In this document: piece after piece, positions 1 through 12,084 of the stretch
Position numbering within the stretch: position 1 is the stretch's first letter
Layout of the letters: every line of letters starts with the position of its first letter
Position numbers and translations under genes: made by a program
From: Angiostrongylus vasorum
Taxonomy: Eukaryota > Nematoda > Chromadorea > Rhabditida > Metastrongylidae
Assembly (NCBI GenBank): GCA_018806985.1
Contig: JADANN010000370.1
Coordinates: forward strand, 533,501 to 597,500
Direction of reading: 5' to 3'
DNA length: 64,000 nt
Notes under the pieces: generated by a model
Told to the model about the DNA's origin: nothing
What the model saw: only the letters and a program-made list of their open reading frames with translations
Databases searched by the model: none

Positions 1-1220
1 CTGTATTGAAATATAATGTTCAATAAGATGAGAGTTGAACTCCTACTTGACCTCTTCATTCGCAGATGAAGGTGGCCTCGGGAATTAACCCACGTGAGTT
101 CTCGATGCCATGATCAGGGCTCTGTGTAGAACGGTTAACATCGGAAAGAACTACTTTAAAAAAAGTGGTGTTAATGCCGACGAAAGAATAAAGAAACATC
201 GACATCACTTCTTCGACGTAATTTCGAACCGACGGATTCAAAACGGAAAACAAACCAAGGTTTCCTACAGTCCGAAGCAAGCAAATTTGATGTAGTACAA
301 TTAACTAGTGAGTGGCATCGAGAAATCTAGGATTTGCAAATTTGCTTTACCTTTGACCTAAGTTGTTGTTGACTCTAGAGCTGTTAATGGCCAGAGTTTG
401 TGAATATCTTTAAATAAAAGGCTTTTTTACTTTGTTTTCACGTCTTTCAAAGGAAGAATAATGAGTTGCTATGCTACGGGCTTTTCTTGTTAGTATGAGG
501 CAAATTAAGCTCTCCGAAGATTCATCGTTTCCCTTGTGGTTAGCGAGTACAATTGACTTTTTAAAAGCTCAACCCATTTCGCAATTTGACATGCCATCTT
601 CTCAACCAAACGCTTTCATAATCTCAGTGGATAAGAGCCAATACATAATTGTTCTATGCATTTTTTCATTTGAGAAAATTTATGCACTAAGTTCTGCCTG
701 CTGAGGCCATGAAGGCGTTAGGGTGAGTAGAGCGAAAACGCCGAAACCTCAGCTATTGTGAGTAAGAATTTTGACAACAACTTAGCCTTTGCACATCAAG
801 AAAACATTCAACTTTTCTTTATTATTTAAGACAGGGTTCGATATATCCATCTTTTATCTTTGTCAAGTCTCGACGTATTTCATCTATATCGCGTATAACC
901 CCAGTGGTCGTCGAATGATTCGAACCGGCGACCGCAATGTCTGTCTTTGTCTCTGTCGTGTGCTAGGCTATGTACTGGACTCCAACTTTCCAATGCACAC
1001 AAAAAAGCGTTCCATTTTTCCTTCTGAGCTTCCAACTTCTGCAAATATCTCAGCATCATGGTGGTTGCATTTCACATCACAGCGTGCCGTGAAAAATAAT
1101 AATAGACGGTGTATAAAAGCAAACAAATTAAGATCGTTGAAGAATCAACGCTCCTTTGCTGTTGTGCACTTCATTTCTTAAAATCTCAATCTATTTTTGA
1201 CGTTTAGACTCTCAACTTCT
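1..1220. other. No gene recognised
   Basis: AT-rich DNA with short chance frames. A SINE-2-like tail lies at ~1040-1110 (ATATCTCAGCATCATGGTGG, AATAATAATAGACGG). Confidence 0.5.
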
Positions 1221-1224
1221 CTTA

Positions 1225-2075
1225 GGAGTGCTTTGTCAAATTTTTTACTTTCTCGTCGAGACGTTCTTTTATGCTGACACAAAGTGGTCTATCCGTTTCC
1301 CCAATGCCTTCATCACCACATGACGTACAAGGGACCAAGTGTATTGTACCTGAACTCATGCAATCCCCCGTCTCTCCAGCTAGCACAGATCATACAGTTT
1401 TCTGAGCTGCACAAATGATCACAGAGGCGGTTGCATACTAATTGACGGTGAAAGGTGTTGAGTGAGAAGTCGATAACTAACACTGAATTTTCAACACTCC
1501 TTCTTCTTAGGTACCTCTTAATGGCGCAAATTACTTCGTTTCATATAAAGGGTAAGTTTAAAGAGACCCTGCTTAGGTTCGAAACATTGTTTTGAGGCAT
1601 AATAACCATGCGTTTTTTGCCTGGCCAGAGTGGCTTCTGCTTTGTACCCAGTGGAAGTGGCTATTTTTCGTGCCAAGTTCAACAATTCCTTTCTTTCCCC
1701 TCCTCCTGTGAAGACATTTTTAGCCGTTTGGTACATTTTATTATGAGTGCTTTTTTTCGTGTGTGAAGGATGAGAGGGGAGGCAGTGCACCAGTGTATTT
1801 TTGCTACTTGTTTTTTGATACCATTTTGTTATGTAGACACTTTCTGAAAGCTTTAGTTAGACGTTTAAGAATGAAAGCCAGCTATCGGCTGGTTTTTCTC
1901 ACGTGAATTCTGTGTGCTCCAATTGTTTACTTAACAATTCAAAGCGTTCGTCTATCTGTTCTTATGTGGAACCAACGACGAAGCAGTCATCTACGTACCG
2001 ACAATAGAGTAAGTGTCGGCGATCGCGAACTGGAGCTTCCGCCTTACACATAGAAGTGGTGGTAGGGCTTGGTGC
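1225..2075 (-). mobile_element. Penelope-like element fragment (RT end plus GIY-YIG)
   Basis: The minus strand reads LYCRYVDDCFVVGST (RT motif C, GAT-GAC at ~1991-1986), then FELLSKQLEHTEFT and DSWLSFLNV. Next comes a connecting block (1790-1518: CLPSHPSHTKKSTHNKMY). The last block has CTSCG...GIGETDRPLCVSIKERL (~1350-1260), which resembles a GIY-YIG endonuclease. The order RT, linker, GIY-YIG is that of endonuclease-containing Penelope-like elements. Stops and frameshifts show it is defunct. Confidence 0.78.
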
Positions 2076-2824
2076 TAATCGCCGCCTCATGGCTAACCAT
2101 CTGATTTGTGCAAATTATTTTACCGACCACCTAAAGATTGAACAACTATGACACTGTTTTAAGCGAGTCATTAGTTCATGAATCGACAATCCATACACGT
2201 TTATTTTCTTCTTTTTTTGAAGAAAAAGTTTGAAAATCTATTACGTCCACAAAGATCGAAACGAAGGACAACCGTTGGCCACGTTTTAGCTAATAACTTT
2301 GAGATACAGTACACACTAGATCCTTCAGGTGTTATTGTGTTAAAAAGGCACAGCGTTTCCGGAAAGTAAGTGCTCGTTGTTAGAACTGGGTACTAGGATT
2401 TCGCCCAGTCAACCCATTTCTAAAACAACACTGTGTAGGATAACGTGGAGTCTGCATGAACAATAAGATCAACTGCGTTGTAGCGCTAAGCTAGAAAGGT
2501 TAGTGAACGAAACTCAAATCAGAAAAATATTGCTAAATTGAACCTCTCGCACTATGAGGAACACTAATGAACAAACATCTTCAAGTGGAGCGAGGTCACT
2601 TCATTTTAGGCATAGGCAATGGTGCTTCCTCTGGCGGCCTTCGTCAATGGGTGCTATCAATTAACCCTTCGAATCTCTTTCTAAACTTTCGATTTGTCTA
2701 GGTTTTTGATCTCAGGATTCTATATATATCCCTTTTTATCGTTCAAACGCGGCTGTGTAGGCTAAAAACAACGACTTGCTTGCCTTTGAAGCGCATTGGC
2801 CACGGTTGCTTTTTGTGCATTTAG

Positions 2825-3990
2825 GAATATACCATCTTCGTCGTTGCCTCAAAAATGAAGATTTCACCTCTATTACCTGTAGTCCCGTTGGTCGTCGAGT
2901 GACTCGAGTGAGCGCCAGTTAATCTTCCATTTTTCCCTCTCGCATGCAAGAGTAACCCGGTGGGTTCCGCTCGCTCCAAGAATTCGTTGAGCATCATACA
3001 TTTCTTCCATGGTTTTCGTGAAGAACTCTGACCATAGGCTCGGTGGTCTTCCTGCAGTACGTTTGACATCACAGGAATCCAGTCACTAACGGCTCTTGTC
3101 CATCAGTTGTCATTCATACGCGTTACGTGCGCGGCCAACCTTATCTTCCACTGTTTGCCGTATAGAACGGCATCTTTGATTTTTTGAACCTTGTCGTATG
3201 TCGGAGCTTTGGATCCCTTTCCTACTTGTGTGAAACGGGACACTCCTAGCATCGTCCTTTCGAGTGCTCGTTTAATAACACTGAGTGATCTTTCATCTTG
3301 CTTGCGCAGCGATCAGGCTTGTGACCTATGCGTTAAGGAAGGAAGTACCGTGGAGTAGAAAGGTGAACACGGAGTCCGGTTTTCTTTATTCTCTTCACTA
3401 CGTCGTCGATGCTGTTGAAGGTTCCCAAGCCGTTTGTTTTTCTTTTGCCTAATTCTGGATCTAGGTCGTACATCGTGTTAATTTTCCCATCCAGATACAC
3501 TTAGCCGTAGCATTCGGAGGTATTCACTCTGTTGGGCGTGAATAGAGCATGTGTAACCAGTCCGTTCCTCATGAATATCGTTTTCGTGAGATCTAGCCGA
3601 AGACCAATTTTCGCACAGGCTTTATCAAAGTCTGCAAGCACATTCCGTCCGCTTAACAAACTCTTGGTGTTATAAGAACGATGTCATCAGCAAATCGAAA
3701 GATGGTGTAATTGCCGACCATCAATTTTGCTCCTAAGTTGTCCTTTTCCAGTGTTCCCATGATGTTCTCGAAGATGGCCGTAAATAATGTGGGCGAGATG
3801 GTTTCGCCTTGCCTAACCCCTCTTCTGATGTCGATGTCAATATCGTTGTAGAACGGTGATATCTTGGTTGTGAAAATTTTTGTACAACTCACCAAGGACC
3901 TTTATATACTGATTAGGGAATCCATGGCTGTTAAGGGCTTGGATGATTGCTTCTATCTCAATTCTGTCAAAACCCTTCTTTAAATCGATG
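2825..3990 (-). mobile_element. RTE-a 3' half, 5'-truncated
   Basis: The minus strand encodes FIDLKKGFD (~3970), then RRGVRQGETISP and RFADDIVLIT (3653-3895). The C-terminal tail follows at 3072-2870, ending like the other RTE-a copies. Nothing of the endonuclease is present upstream of ~3990. That fits the 5' truncation typical of target-primed reverse transcription. Frameshifts separate the RT from the C-terminal part. Confidence 0.82.
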
Positions 3991-3994
3991 AATG

Positions 3995-4575
3995 AAATCT
4001 ACAGATCTTTTCGTCCATCTGTCGTCCGTTCTTCTCATTATGTGAATTTCGGAGATCAGAGCTTGGCATTCCGGCTAGATATTGAGAGTGCAGGTTATGT
4101 TTCAGAAGACATCGTTCGAGCGTTCTGTGAGCATTGCGGAGTATTCTTGTCGTCTTTCTTTTTTTCTGTCTTTGCAGCATAACATAGCGCTTTGAACACT
4201 GTTGAACTTGAACCGAAAAGGTGAGCACGGATTTTCGGGACCTTAGTTGGTCAGCGGCTTCTTTGAAGGGCGCGAATGCAACCCAAGCAACCCAAGCTAT
4301 TTTCCTTCTGTCTAATCCCTCCTTCATGTTATTTCCTATGTTTACTGATCGCCAAGGAATACGCACGAGATGGTCTATGCAATCAGAGAACTATCCAGTT
4401 CGATCTGTTCGCCTTCGCACCATGGGTTTTTCATGAACTAGGTCTTAGGTCTTCTTCTAATTTATGAGTAGTCCTCTCTTTTCCCGCTTCGACGAGCCCA
4501 TTGACCATCGTCTCTTCTTCGCTGGCGCTCCTTGAGAAGATGACGGTATCGTCGGCGGAACTAAGAGTTTTCCAT
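3995..4575 (-). mobile_element. RTE-b RT fragment
   Basis: The minus strand reads ADDTVIFSRSASEEETMVNGL near 4565-4490. After a frame change it reads a RRKIAWVA-FAPFKEAADQL segment and an RTLERCLLKHN...YLAGMPSSDLR segment (4366-3990). These are typical of the C-terminal half of a second nematode RTE family. The fragment sits directly beside the truncation point of the RTE-a copy at 3990. Confidence 0.75.
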
Positions 4576-4675
4576 CAATACCTATGTCTTTCTTTTCCCA
4601 TTCGAGCGAATTGATTGAGGGAAAATAATAATAGGCAGTAAATAAAAAGTTGACACTGTTAGTATGTATATTCCT

Positions 4676-5036
4676 CCCAACGGTTTACCGTTCATCGTGG
4701 CTGGGAGGTGTTCGTGGGTGTCGGACTGCGATGCACAATGGGGGGACTCATCCACTGGTAGTCTCGCAAGCTGAGAAGGAGTCGGCGTTTCCATCGAAAG
4801 GCTAGCTAAGAGTAAACCAATACCAGGATCCACCATCATGCTGGTGACAAAGTCTCATGGTGGCAAATCTCCCTCTGATCCACAAGGGTTGCGATTGCCT
4901 GTCGTGGTGAAGGCTGGGGGGCAGACTTTGTCCAGGCTGACCTCGGAATTCCAGGGAGCCACAATGGCCTAACCAGCAAATCTCCGAAAAATGGAGGTTA
5001 TGCTGGGGCCCGCACAACCACTGAGGATGGGCCATT
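4676..5036 (+). repeat. Solo RTE-b leader, copy 1
   Basis: About 350 bp matching the leader of the RTE-b copy at 61.5-61.8 kb (GACGGTTTACC-type start, CTAGCTAAG core, GGCGAC-GCCTG block, CCAGCAAA end) but with no endonuclease after it. It ends at ~5036, immediately before a short ATCAAGT tandem repeat. Confidence 0.7.
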
Positions 5037-5040
5037 CAAC

Positions 5041-5083
5041 TATCAAGTATCAAGTACCAAGTGCCAAGTATCAAGTATCAAGG
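5041..5083. repeat. Short ATCAAGT heptamer array
   Basis: About six imperfect 7-bp units (ATCAAGT, ACCAAGT, GCCAAGT) at the end of the solo RTE-b leader. A short tail array of this kind can mark a retroposon end (inference). Confidence 0.8.
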
Positions 5084-5089
5084 ATGTTT

Positions 5090-7620
5090 ATTGACTTATT
5101 AGCTTATCGAAAACATTTCAAAGTACGAGGGTTGGAACCAGAAAATCATTCTCTACATTTAGTTAATTGTAAAATAACTTTTTCGAAAAAGTTAACTGTC
5201 CGAGAATTCGACAAGCAGTTAACTGCTATTTCATTTCAATCACTGTGGGGTACTTGTGAATATAAAAAATATTGAAATAGACCGAACATAAACTGCAAAA
5301 TACCTCCAATTGATGATAGCCATCTATTTGTACCATAGACCATGAAACACATAGTTAGTATAAGCATGCATATCACTCACTCCCATAGCCAAGTTCTGCA
5401 TTTATCTCGGCATTATAGCGTTTGTTTCATTTTCTTCGCTAACAGAGTAAGGGCATCCCCTTTTTGCCTCCGCATGAAATTAGGGAGGACGTACATGTCC
5501 TCTCACGTTTGCTGCTCCCGGAATCCTACATGATACTTCCCGATGAAGAATCATCACGGGTACTATGCTGGTTCACTCCTTTTCCGGAGTGACAAAACCT
5601 TTGAAACTCTAATTCTGAGGATATTTAGATGTGGAAAGACAATCTATATGGATAACAATATGTAATTAACGTGATGGACCAAAATGTGTCTCAAAATTTA
5701 TGAAGCGCTGAACTTCTGGAATGCTACAGTTACTATGGAATTCTCGCCAGTCATCGAAAAACCAGCTCCGTTGCAGTGACTGGGTAAAGAACATAATAAT
5801 AAAGCCTAGAAAAAACTTTTAAAAAAAGTCTACGACGCGTTCAAAAAAAAACATCACCGAAGCCAGTGTGACGTATTGAGTGCTCAGAAACAATTTACTG
5901 TAAATTCCAAACTTTTCATCACGTTTTCACACGTCAAGAGTTGACTTTCACTGATCCCCGAGCACTGGTCCGAACTCTCTACCAGGAAGTTCTCATCTGG
6001 TTATTTCACGATCACTAAACTCGTTTCTAATACACCTTGTTGTGTGGTGAGACAAGTTCAAATACGCCGACTAACTGACAAGTGGAGATAGATTTTTCTT
6101 CACTAAAAAAAGCGAACGATTCTTATCTAGCAATTTTATGTACTGTTCATTCAAAAAGAAAGCAAGAAATGTCGATTTTTTTTGAAGTTATGATTCTTCT
6201 GTTCATCTCGATTTCTATAGTGTTTGCTCCTTGCGGATTTTTTCTGATAAAACATTTTTCGCCTTTAACAATTAGTATCTCGTCTTATAACCTAGGGGCA
6301 AATCTGCCAGAAGTTAGTTCAGTGACAGCGGTGCCATTCAGTATTACCCAGAAGGGCTCGTTTGACCCGACCGTGACTAGCCAGGGCTTCCGTCTTTCCG
6401 GTGAGAGAGTTAGTCTGAGAAAGGCTCCTTTCACCCATGAAGTTGGTAAATGCCTGTGATGAGAAGCTGGAAATACATTACAAGAGCTATCTCTGAATTA
6501 CGCTTTGGATTTACATGGGCATCACTCAAGGTCGTCTGCGAAGAACATCAGATAATATCAAGGTGCCCCTAAACCCGCACTCAAAATTCAAAGAATTTCG
6601 TGGGTGATGGGAGCGCGGGGACGAAATGAGTGAAAAAGTGCTGGAATCCGCACAATGTGTGATGTCGGGCCTTGTGAAATAAAAAAAGAACCGTTCGTTA
6701 GATCACTTGGGCGAAATTAGAAACGCGCTAGCTGAGACGTAATTAAATTGGAAGCGTTATGTGGTTGATTTAATGTCGCGTTAGACGGGGATTTCGGTTT
6801 AAACACAGAGGCCCTGTTTGATAGGCATCTCTCTTCGACCCGATAGTAGCACAGTCTGCCGATCTTAGTGTGTAGGCGGAAGTGGAAAGTCGTTCTATTC
6901 GGTTCACTATTCACTCTTTCAGCAATATCCACGAAAGCGTCATATTGTCAAAAAAAATCTCTTACTTGTTGGCCAATAGTCTTTTTAACAATTCAGTTAA
7001 TGTTTTTTAAGAACTATGAAGATGAAGCATCTTATTTTCATCTTCTTTTCCATTCCCTCTGTCTCAAATCATCAACGCTAGTTGAGACTATTTAATCTTA
7101 ACTTCTGAAAGACTTTGTCTACGTTCTGTGGGTCTGTGTGGGTCAAGTGCGTATTCGTTATGAAAATTTATCCTATCTGCTCGTCTTATCTGACCTTGAG
7201 AGAGAAAAAACCAACTCCTAAAGTCTATTGAAGTTTTTTTCAAAGTTTTCTTTTTAAAAGATTGGTACATTCTTACACTAATGAGTTTTTCAAAACATTG
7301 AAATATGCAATATCAATTGTCTGTGCAATTCTGCACCATTTGTTTTACTTCACAAGATCTTTCTATGACTCAATCGTCTCCTTGCATCCAAGTTTTCCCC
7401 AAGATATTGTTTGCTGACCGAGTTGCACAGGTACTCATAGTCCTATTAAAGAAGTGTCAGTACGTCATCGGGCCCATCATATATTGGACAAAGGAGAAAA
7501 AAGTGAAAGTTTATTACTTTATCAAGTGAATAAGGAAAATTTTAACAGTATGAAAAAGTTATGGAAACCATGCAAAGATTAACATAGGACGTGTAATTTC
7601 ATTTTTTCTTCTATATTATC
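5090..7620. other. No gene recognised
   Basis: Spacer without splice-supported coding signal. A 125-codon plus-strand frame at 6082-6459 has one hydrophobic stretch and no recognisable family. Confidence 0.5.
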
Positions 7621-7627
7621 AGGTAAA

Positions 7628-7872
7628 GAGGCCCGTATAGCTCAGCTGTTAAAGGTGCCATTAATAAACAGTAGTCTTTGCTTCGATCCCGCATCCCATA
7701 CTCAACAAGCCTTCCATCCATGACACCACTACGACGCATCGGTAGGCCACCGTAAGTCAGTGTATTGACCAGATTTGCATTCAATTTTTAATTCTATGAT
7801 GTGCGATGAAATCGAGTTCATGGTGCGTCCCTCAAGGATTGACCAACGCTGAAAGTTTTACTCTTTGACCTT
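7628..7872 (+). repeat. SINE-1 copy
   Basis: Starts with a tRNA-like box (TATAGCTCAGCTGTTAAAGG) and a CTTCGATCCC B-box-like sequence. The tail carries TGGTGCGTCCCTCAAGGATTG and CAACGCTGAAAG. The family consensus tail is GATCAACACCAAGAGCTTTA. Confidence 0.7.
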
Positions 7873-7884
7873 TGTGTTTTAGTA

Positions 7885-8010
7885 ATAATTTTTTTTCACG
7901 TAGTGTGATCTTTTTCTCGTTTCGTTGAGCTCATTGATCTGGTCTCTGCTACGTTGACACTTCTTGAGAATATAACGATGTCGTCAGCAAAACGAAGTTT
8001 TAGTAGGGAT
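7885..8010 (-). mobile_element. Short RTE-type RT fragment around an ADD motif
   Basis: The minus strand encodes FADDIVIFSR-like sequence (ADD at ~7980) followed by a few dozen matching residues. It is probably RTE-b and is too short to place with certainty. Confidence 0.5.
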
Positions 8011-8089
8011 ACGTGTGAATTCCTTATCGCAATCTAGAATAGTTGGGATTGTAATATGGGCTACATTTTTGACGAATTTTACAGGTTCG

Positions 8090-8710
8090 AAACGTTGTGA
8101 TGTCGAAACCAAATTTTGAAACTCGGATGCGAATCGCTAACGGTTCGAAACATCAGTGGGTATGGAGTCGAAGAACTGTTAACGAGCGCATAGTGCAATG
8201 TTGACTTGTAAAACTTCGTTGTAGCGAAATCGACCTTCAAGGTGGGAGATGTCGGAGATGTCCTTTTTGCTATTGACGGCAATGATTTGACGGTTCTGAT
8301 GGAAGCGAGTATACGAACAACTGCTTGACGACACGCAAGAGACCAACGTCTAACATCTCGGTTTTTTGAGAACATCTAAAAGGGAAACTGAAAGGCAAAG
8401 GAGCTCGACAAGTAGATGCCGTACGAATTGCCAAATGTCGCACTACACACGTTGCAAAGGTTGAACGAACTCGGTTACGAAACTCTTTCTCGTCCACCAT
8501 ACCCTGCGCACGACTTCTTTCCTAGAGACTAGCACGTCTTCTATCATCTCGATAGCTCACAGTGTAAGAAATCCTTCGGAAACCAAACCGAGACCAAAAA
8601 CTGCCTTTAACGGTTCCATCGACCCCCAGAACTACAGTGTTTTATGAAAAACAGAAATAAAACTAGATTCGTTTCTCGTTAAAAAGTGTTATGGTTCTAA
8701 TAGTTCTTAT
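8090..8710 (+). mobile_element. Mariner transposase remnant, internally deleted
   Basis: The plus strand shows the helix-turn-helix part (DGNDLTVLMEASIRTTA, then AKELDK-MPYEL at ~8250-8430). It then jumps to the C-terminal part (RLNELGYETLSRPPYPAHDF at ~8455-8515, then the CKKSFGNQTETKN block). The central region holding the first catalytic aspartate is missing and several stops are present. I did not identify terminal inverted repeats. Confidence 0.75.
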
Positions 8711-8924
8711 TTCGGCCCATAAGCCTTCTTCTGAGCTATGTCATCTTAAAGATACAGTTTAACATTAGTTTCCGAATATTTTTTTATATGATTGTACTCC
8801 AGTCATGCGCACAACATCGTCAATTTGAAATATAAAATCTCTTTCACAAAACAAACTGAAAACGATTTGCTACCGATGAGCACTCTAATAACACTTCAGT
8901 TCATGTAATACTCCAGTTATCGAG

Positions 8925-9065
8925 CTTTCCGACACAGATGGGATGGCAAGAGATTGTTGCCACATCTACATCTATTTTCACAGCAAGCTCCCTCGATTGT
9001 TGTGCGATCTGCTTCAATTAACGTCTTTAACTGATCACCCAAGATAACAGGTGGTTTGAAATTAA
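8925..9065 (-). mobile_element. Mariner transposase N-terminal scrap
   Basis: The minus strand reads LGDQLKTLIEADRTTIEGA, the second DNA-binding helix region of mariner transposases. It faces the first remnant, 200 bp away. A SINE-2 copy begins just to its right. Confidence 0.6.
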
Positions 9066-9103
9066 AAAGAACCAGAAAAAAAAACCGGAATAACACAAAC
9101 ACT

Positions 9104-9295
9104 ATTGGGGAACGAAGGACCCGCATGGTGTGGTGGTGAACGCGCTACTCCCCGGAAAGGACAATAGCGCGTTCGTTCCCCACCGCAGACACCTGCGGTT
9201 CGGAGTTTTGCAAATATCTCAGCATCGTTGTAGTTATATTTCGCATTGTACCCTGCCATTAAAAATAGTAGGCAGTAAATAAAACGGTATACAAA
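9104..9295 (+). repeat. SINE-2 copy
   Basis: Has GACCCGCATGGTGTGGTGGTG, then AATAGCGCGTTCGTTCCCC (tRNA-like boxes), then AATATCTCAGCATCGTTG, and ends at GGCAGTAAATAAA. This is the cleanest head-to-tail unit of the family. Confidence 0.7.
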
Positions 9296-9299
9296 CACT

Positions 9300-12080
9300 T
9301 TTTTATGGTAACCTAACGTTTCAGTCTTTGTTTCTGTTCCGTCCGTTCACCTGTCCTTTATCCAATGAAAAAAATGTGATTGTGCACCTTTTTTTCGATC
9401 CTATCTAGAAATGCTCCGATTTAGGGAATAGGACTAAAACTGGCAAGACGTGAGGAGTTAAAGTTAGGGCCATAAAAAAACCATTTAATGCAAACAAATA
9501 TATCAAGTTGTTACGTCGTTCTCGATCGGACTACTGACAAACCTCATTAGTCATTGGCGTTAGGAGTTACTGTCATCAGAGAAGAGTTCACACCAGAAGG
9601 AAGTAAGGCACAAGTTGTTCCTAGAATAATTTTTTTAAAATAACTTATTCCTAGGAACCTACTCTTAACCAAAGTGGCCGGTCATTGCCTATGATTGATA
9701 TTGGAACAGTCCTAGCTAGCATGGCAACTTCTGGGGGTAAGCCAAAACTCATGAGCGAAAACAGTCGGATCGAAAAATCGAGATGACGAAATTGGAGCGT
9801 TGGACACATATGAGGATGAGTCTGGCTTTCATTCGTGGGAACACTGCCTGGTTGAATAGCACGTCGCTGGTTTCTGCTTTTTTTTTATCCCAACAACCGG
9901 ACTTTAAGCAATAATCTACTTCCCATTTTTGTTTTCGCTTCACATGACCCACCATCACACATTGCTCGGATCCCAGCACTTCTCTCATTCGAATCGCTTT
10001 TCCATATCTATCATCTACGAAGGTTTCAGACTTTCATGCTTGTTTAGCTGTTGTGTAAACACTTTGCCTTCTTAATGAATGCCCTTGATGGCTGCCTAAT
10101 TTCTTTCCGCGATTCTGGGATATTCATGCCAGGGTGGTCCGAAATTCTCATCACAAGCTTTTCCAGCTTGTGTGATTCGGAGGGAGTCTCTTCGAGGATC
10201 AATTTTTCATTCTCAGTAGTATGACGGGCCTGGATTGCTTGGAGAAAAGACAAACTAGGACTCCGTACCTATTAACGTTCAACAAGTCGCACACCCTTAT
10301 GGATCGTAAATTAGTATGCACGATGTCAGGACTTCACAATCTCATGGGAAATATGGGGGGAAAGTTGGTGAAAAAGACCGAGTTTTCATCAGAATTTGCT
10401 AGTCTCGAGTACAGCCGAATGAATATAAAAATCATGGATGATTGTGCGTTTAAAACCTAAAAGTGATCTATTGGGACCTCATATTTCGCACAAGACTTTA
10501 CCATTTTTGCTTAGATCTCGGTGTCTTCTAATCGCAAAAAGTCAGAAGTCACAACGAGTTTCTCTCCAGTGAACATCGATTCGCTACGGCGATCCTACGA
10601 CGTACAGTTTGACCTTGACCCCCCTTCTGAGAGTTTCATTCGTTTATATTTCTTTTTTCTCGCTTCGAAACTTAGTTTCGTTCCTGGCACTGGAAATCCA
10701 TCCCCATGATTTCCTCGTGTACGGAAAACCAAGGAGTTACAAGCAAGACGTACCATCGGTATAAATTCTGATTTGAATCGCCTCATTTTTTTTAGAAATA
10801 AAGAAGCATCTGAGCACATCCGAATTTTATTCACTCACTCTCAAAATCTCACTGTTGGCTAAAGCGCATTCTGAAGAGAACTCTAAGGAGGTTTTTCTGG
10901 AGAGCTACTGTTCCATCATTGTCGTAGTGGTTGACAACGTGTTAGCACTTGAAATGTTCAGAATTAGGTGTTCTGTTTCGAAATAGTACAAGCAATTAGG
11001 AAAACCTATTATTTTTAAGAGTGCTATTACACTAGTTTTTAAGAGATACTGCTGTCATGATATTATGAAATCTTAAGGAAAAACATCTACTTTGAAGAAA
11101 ACCAGCACAGCTTCTTGTCTCATCAATTTCTTGACGATTCACTCCGATGTTGATACTAACTATGTAGCTATTGCGATACCAAGTTACCACTGAGAATTTC
11201 GAGAAAGAATTGTTAATTTCATCTGAAGAATAGCAGCTATGAACTATTTTTTTGGCAATGAAGCATAACAAAGAAGTAAGTCATGATCCAGAACTTTTAA
11301 TGTGACGCCTGAAGCTCGATCGATTTGTAAGCGACCTGTTTTATTATCGTTTACTTGCTACTGAGATGGTCTTAAGGTAGGGGAGTTTCCGTGGTAAAAA
11401 AAAATACTGTCTGTTATAAAAAACAGGTTAATCTCAGCTACTAAAGCTTTTCGGAAACTGTTTTATCATGATGTCAAGTACGAGATTCTCCTTGAGCTCT
11501 ATAGAAGGCTTTGTTCACCGCTCATCGTTTTCCATTAATGCATGGCACCGTGAAATCACTTATCATCGTCTCCAGTAATTTTCTTCTCATGGCAGTAATT
11601 AAGTGTATTCATAAATGCTCATCTTATTTGTGTAGTTGGAAAGCCTGTTTTTAAGTCTCGTATCCCTTTCATAATGTATAAGCGAGATCTCGGTCTTACG
11701 GTATTCTCAGATCTTTCCTAATAGCAGTTGCCAACATTTGTAGATGGGCAAAAAGTTTACAGGCTGTGATTTACCCCTACATAGATGACTACAGATTGTG
11801 AGCAGACACGAGGCTTCTAACACGTAGTAGTACATAGTAGCACAAATTATACTTGAGTGAACAATGGGCCTCTCCGAAATTAGAAACTCTGTCTGAGGAA
11901 CGGACTGAAGCACGTTGTCAGTTTCAAGACAAGCCTCCTGTGCTTCATTTTTTGGATTTTTAAAATTTATTCCAAATACATCCGGAGTTGTGCACGCTTA
12001 TATATTCGGCAGCTGAAGGGATGATGAAGTCTGTTTCAGAATCTTCTCTGCTGTGTCGCGTCTTGTGCTTATCTAGTGAA
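9300..12080. other. No confident gene; coding-like patch at 9750-10255
   Basis: Two successive minus-strand frames (10253-10044 and 9988-9749) have protein-like composition. Examples are LILEETPSESHKLEKLV and KRKQKWEVDYCLKSGCWD. They may be pieces of one decayed protein, but I recognise no family or splice structure. The rest holds nothing visible. Confidence 0.35.
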
Positions 12081-12084
12081 GTGC

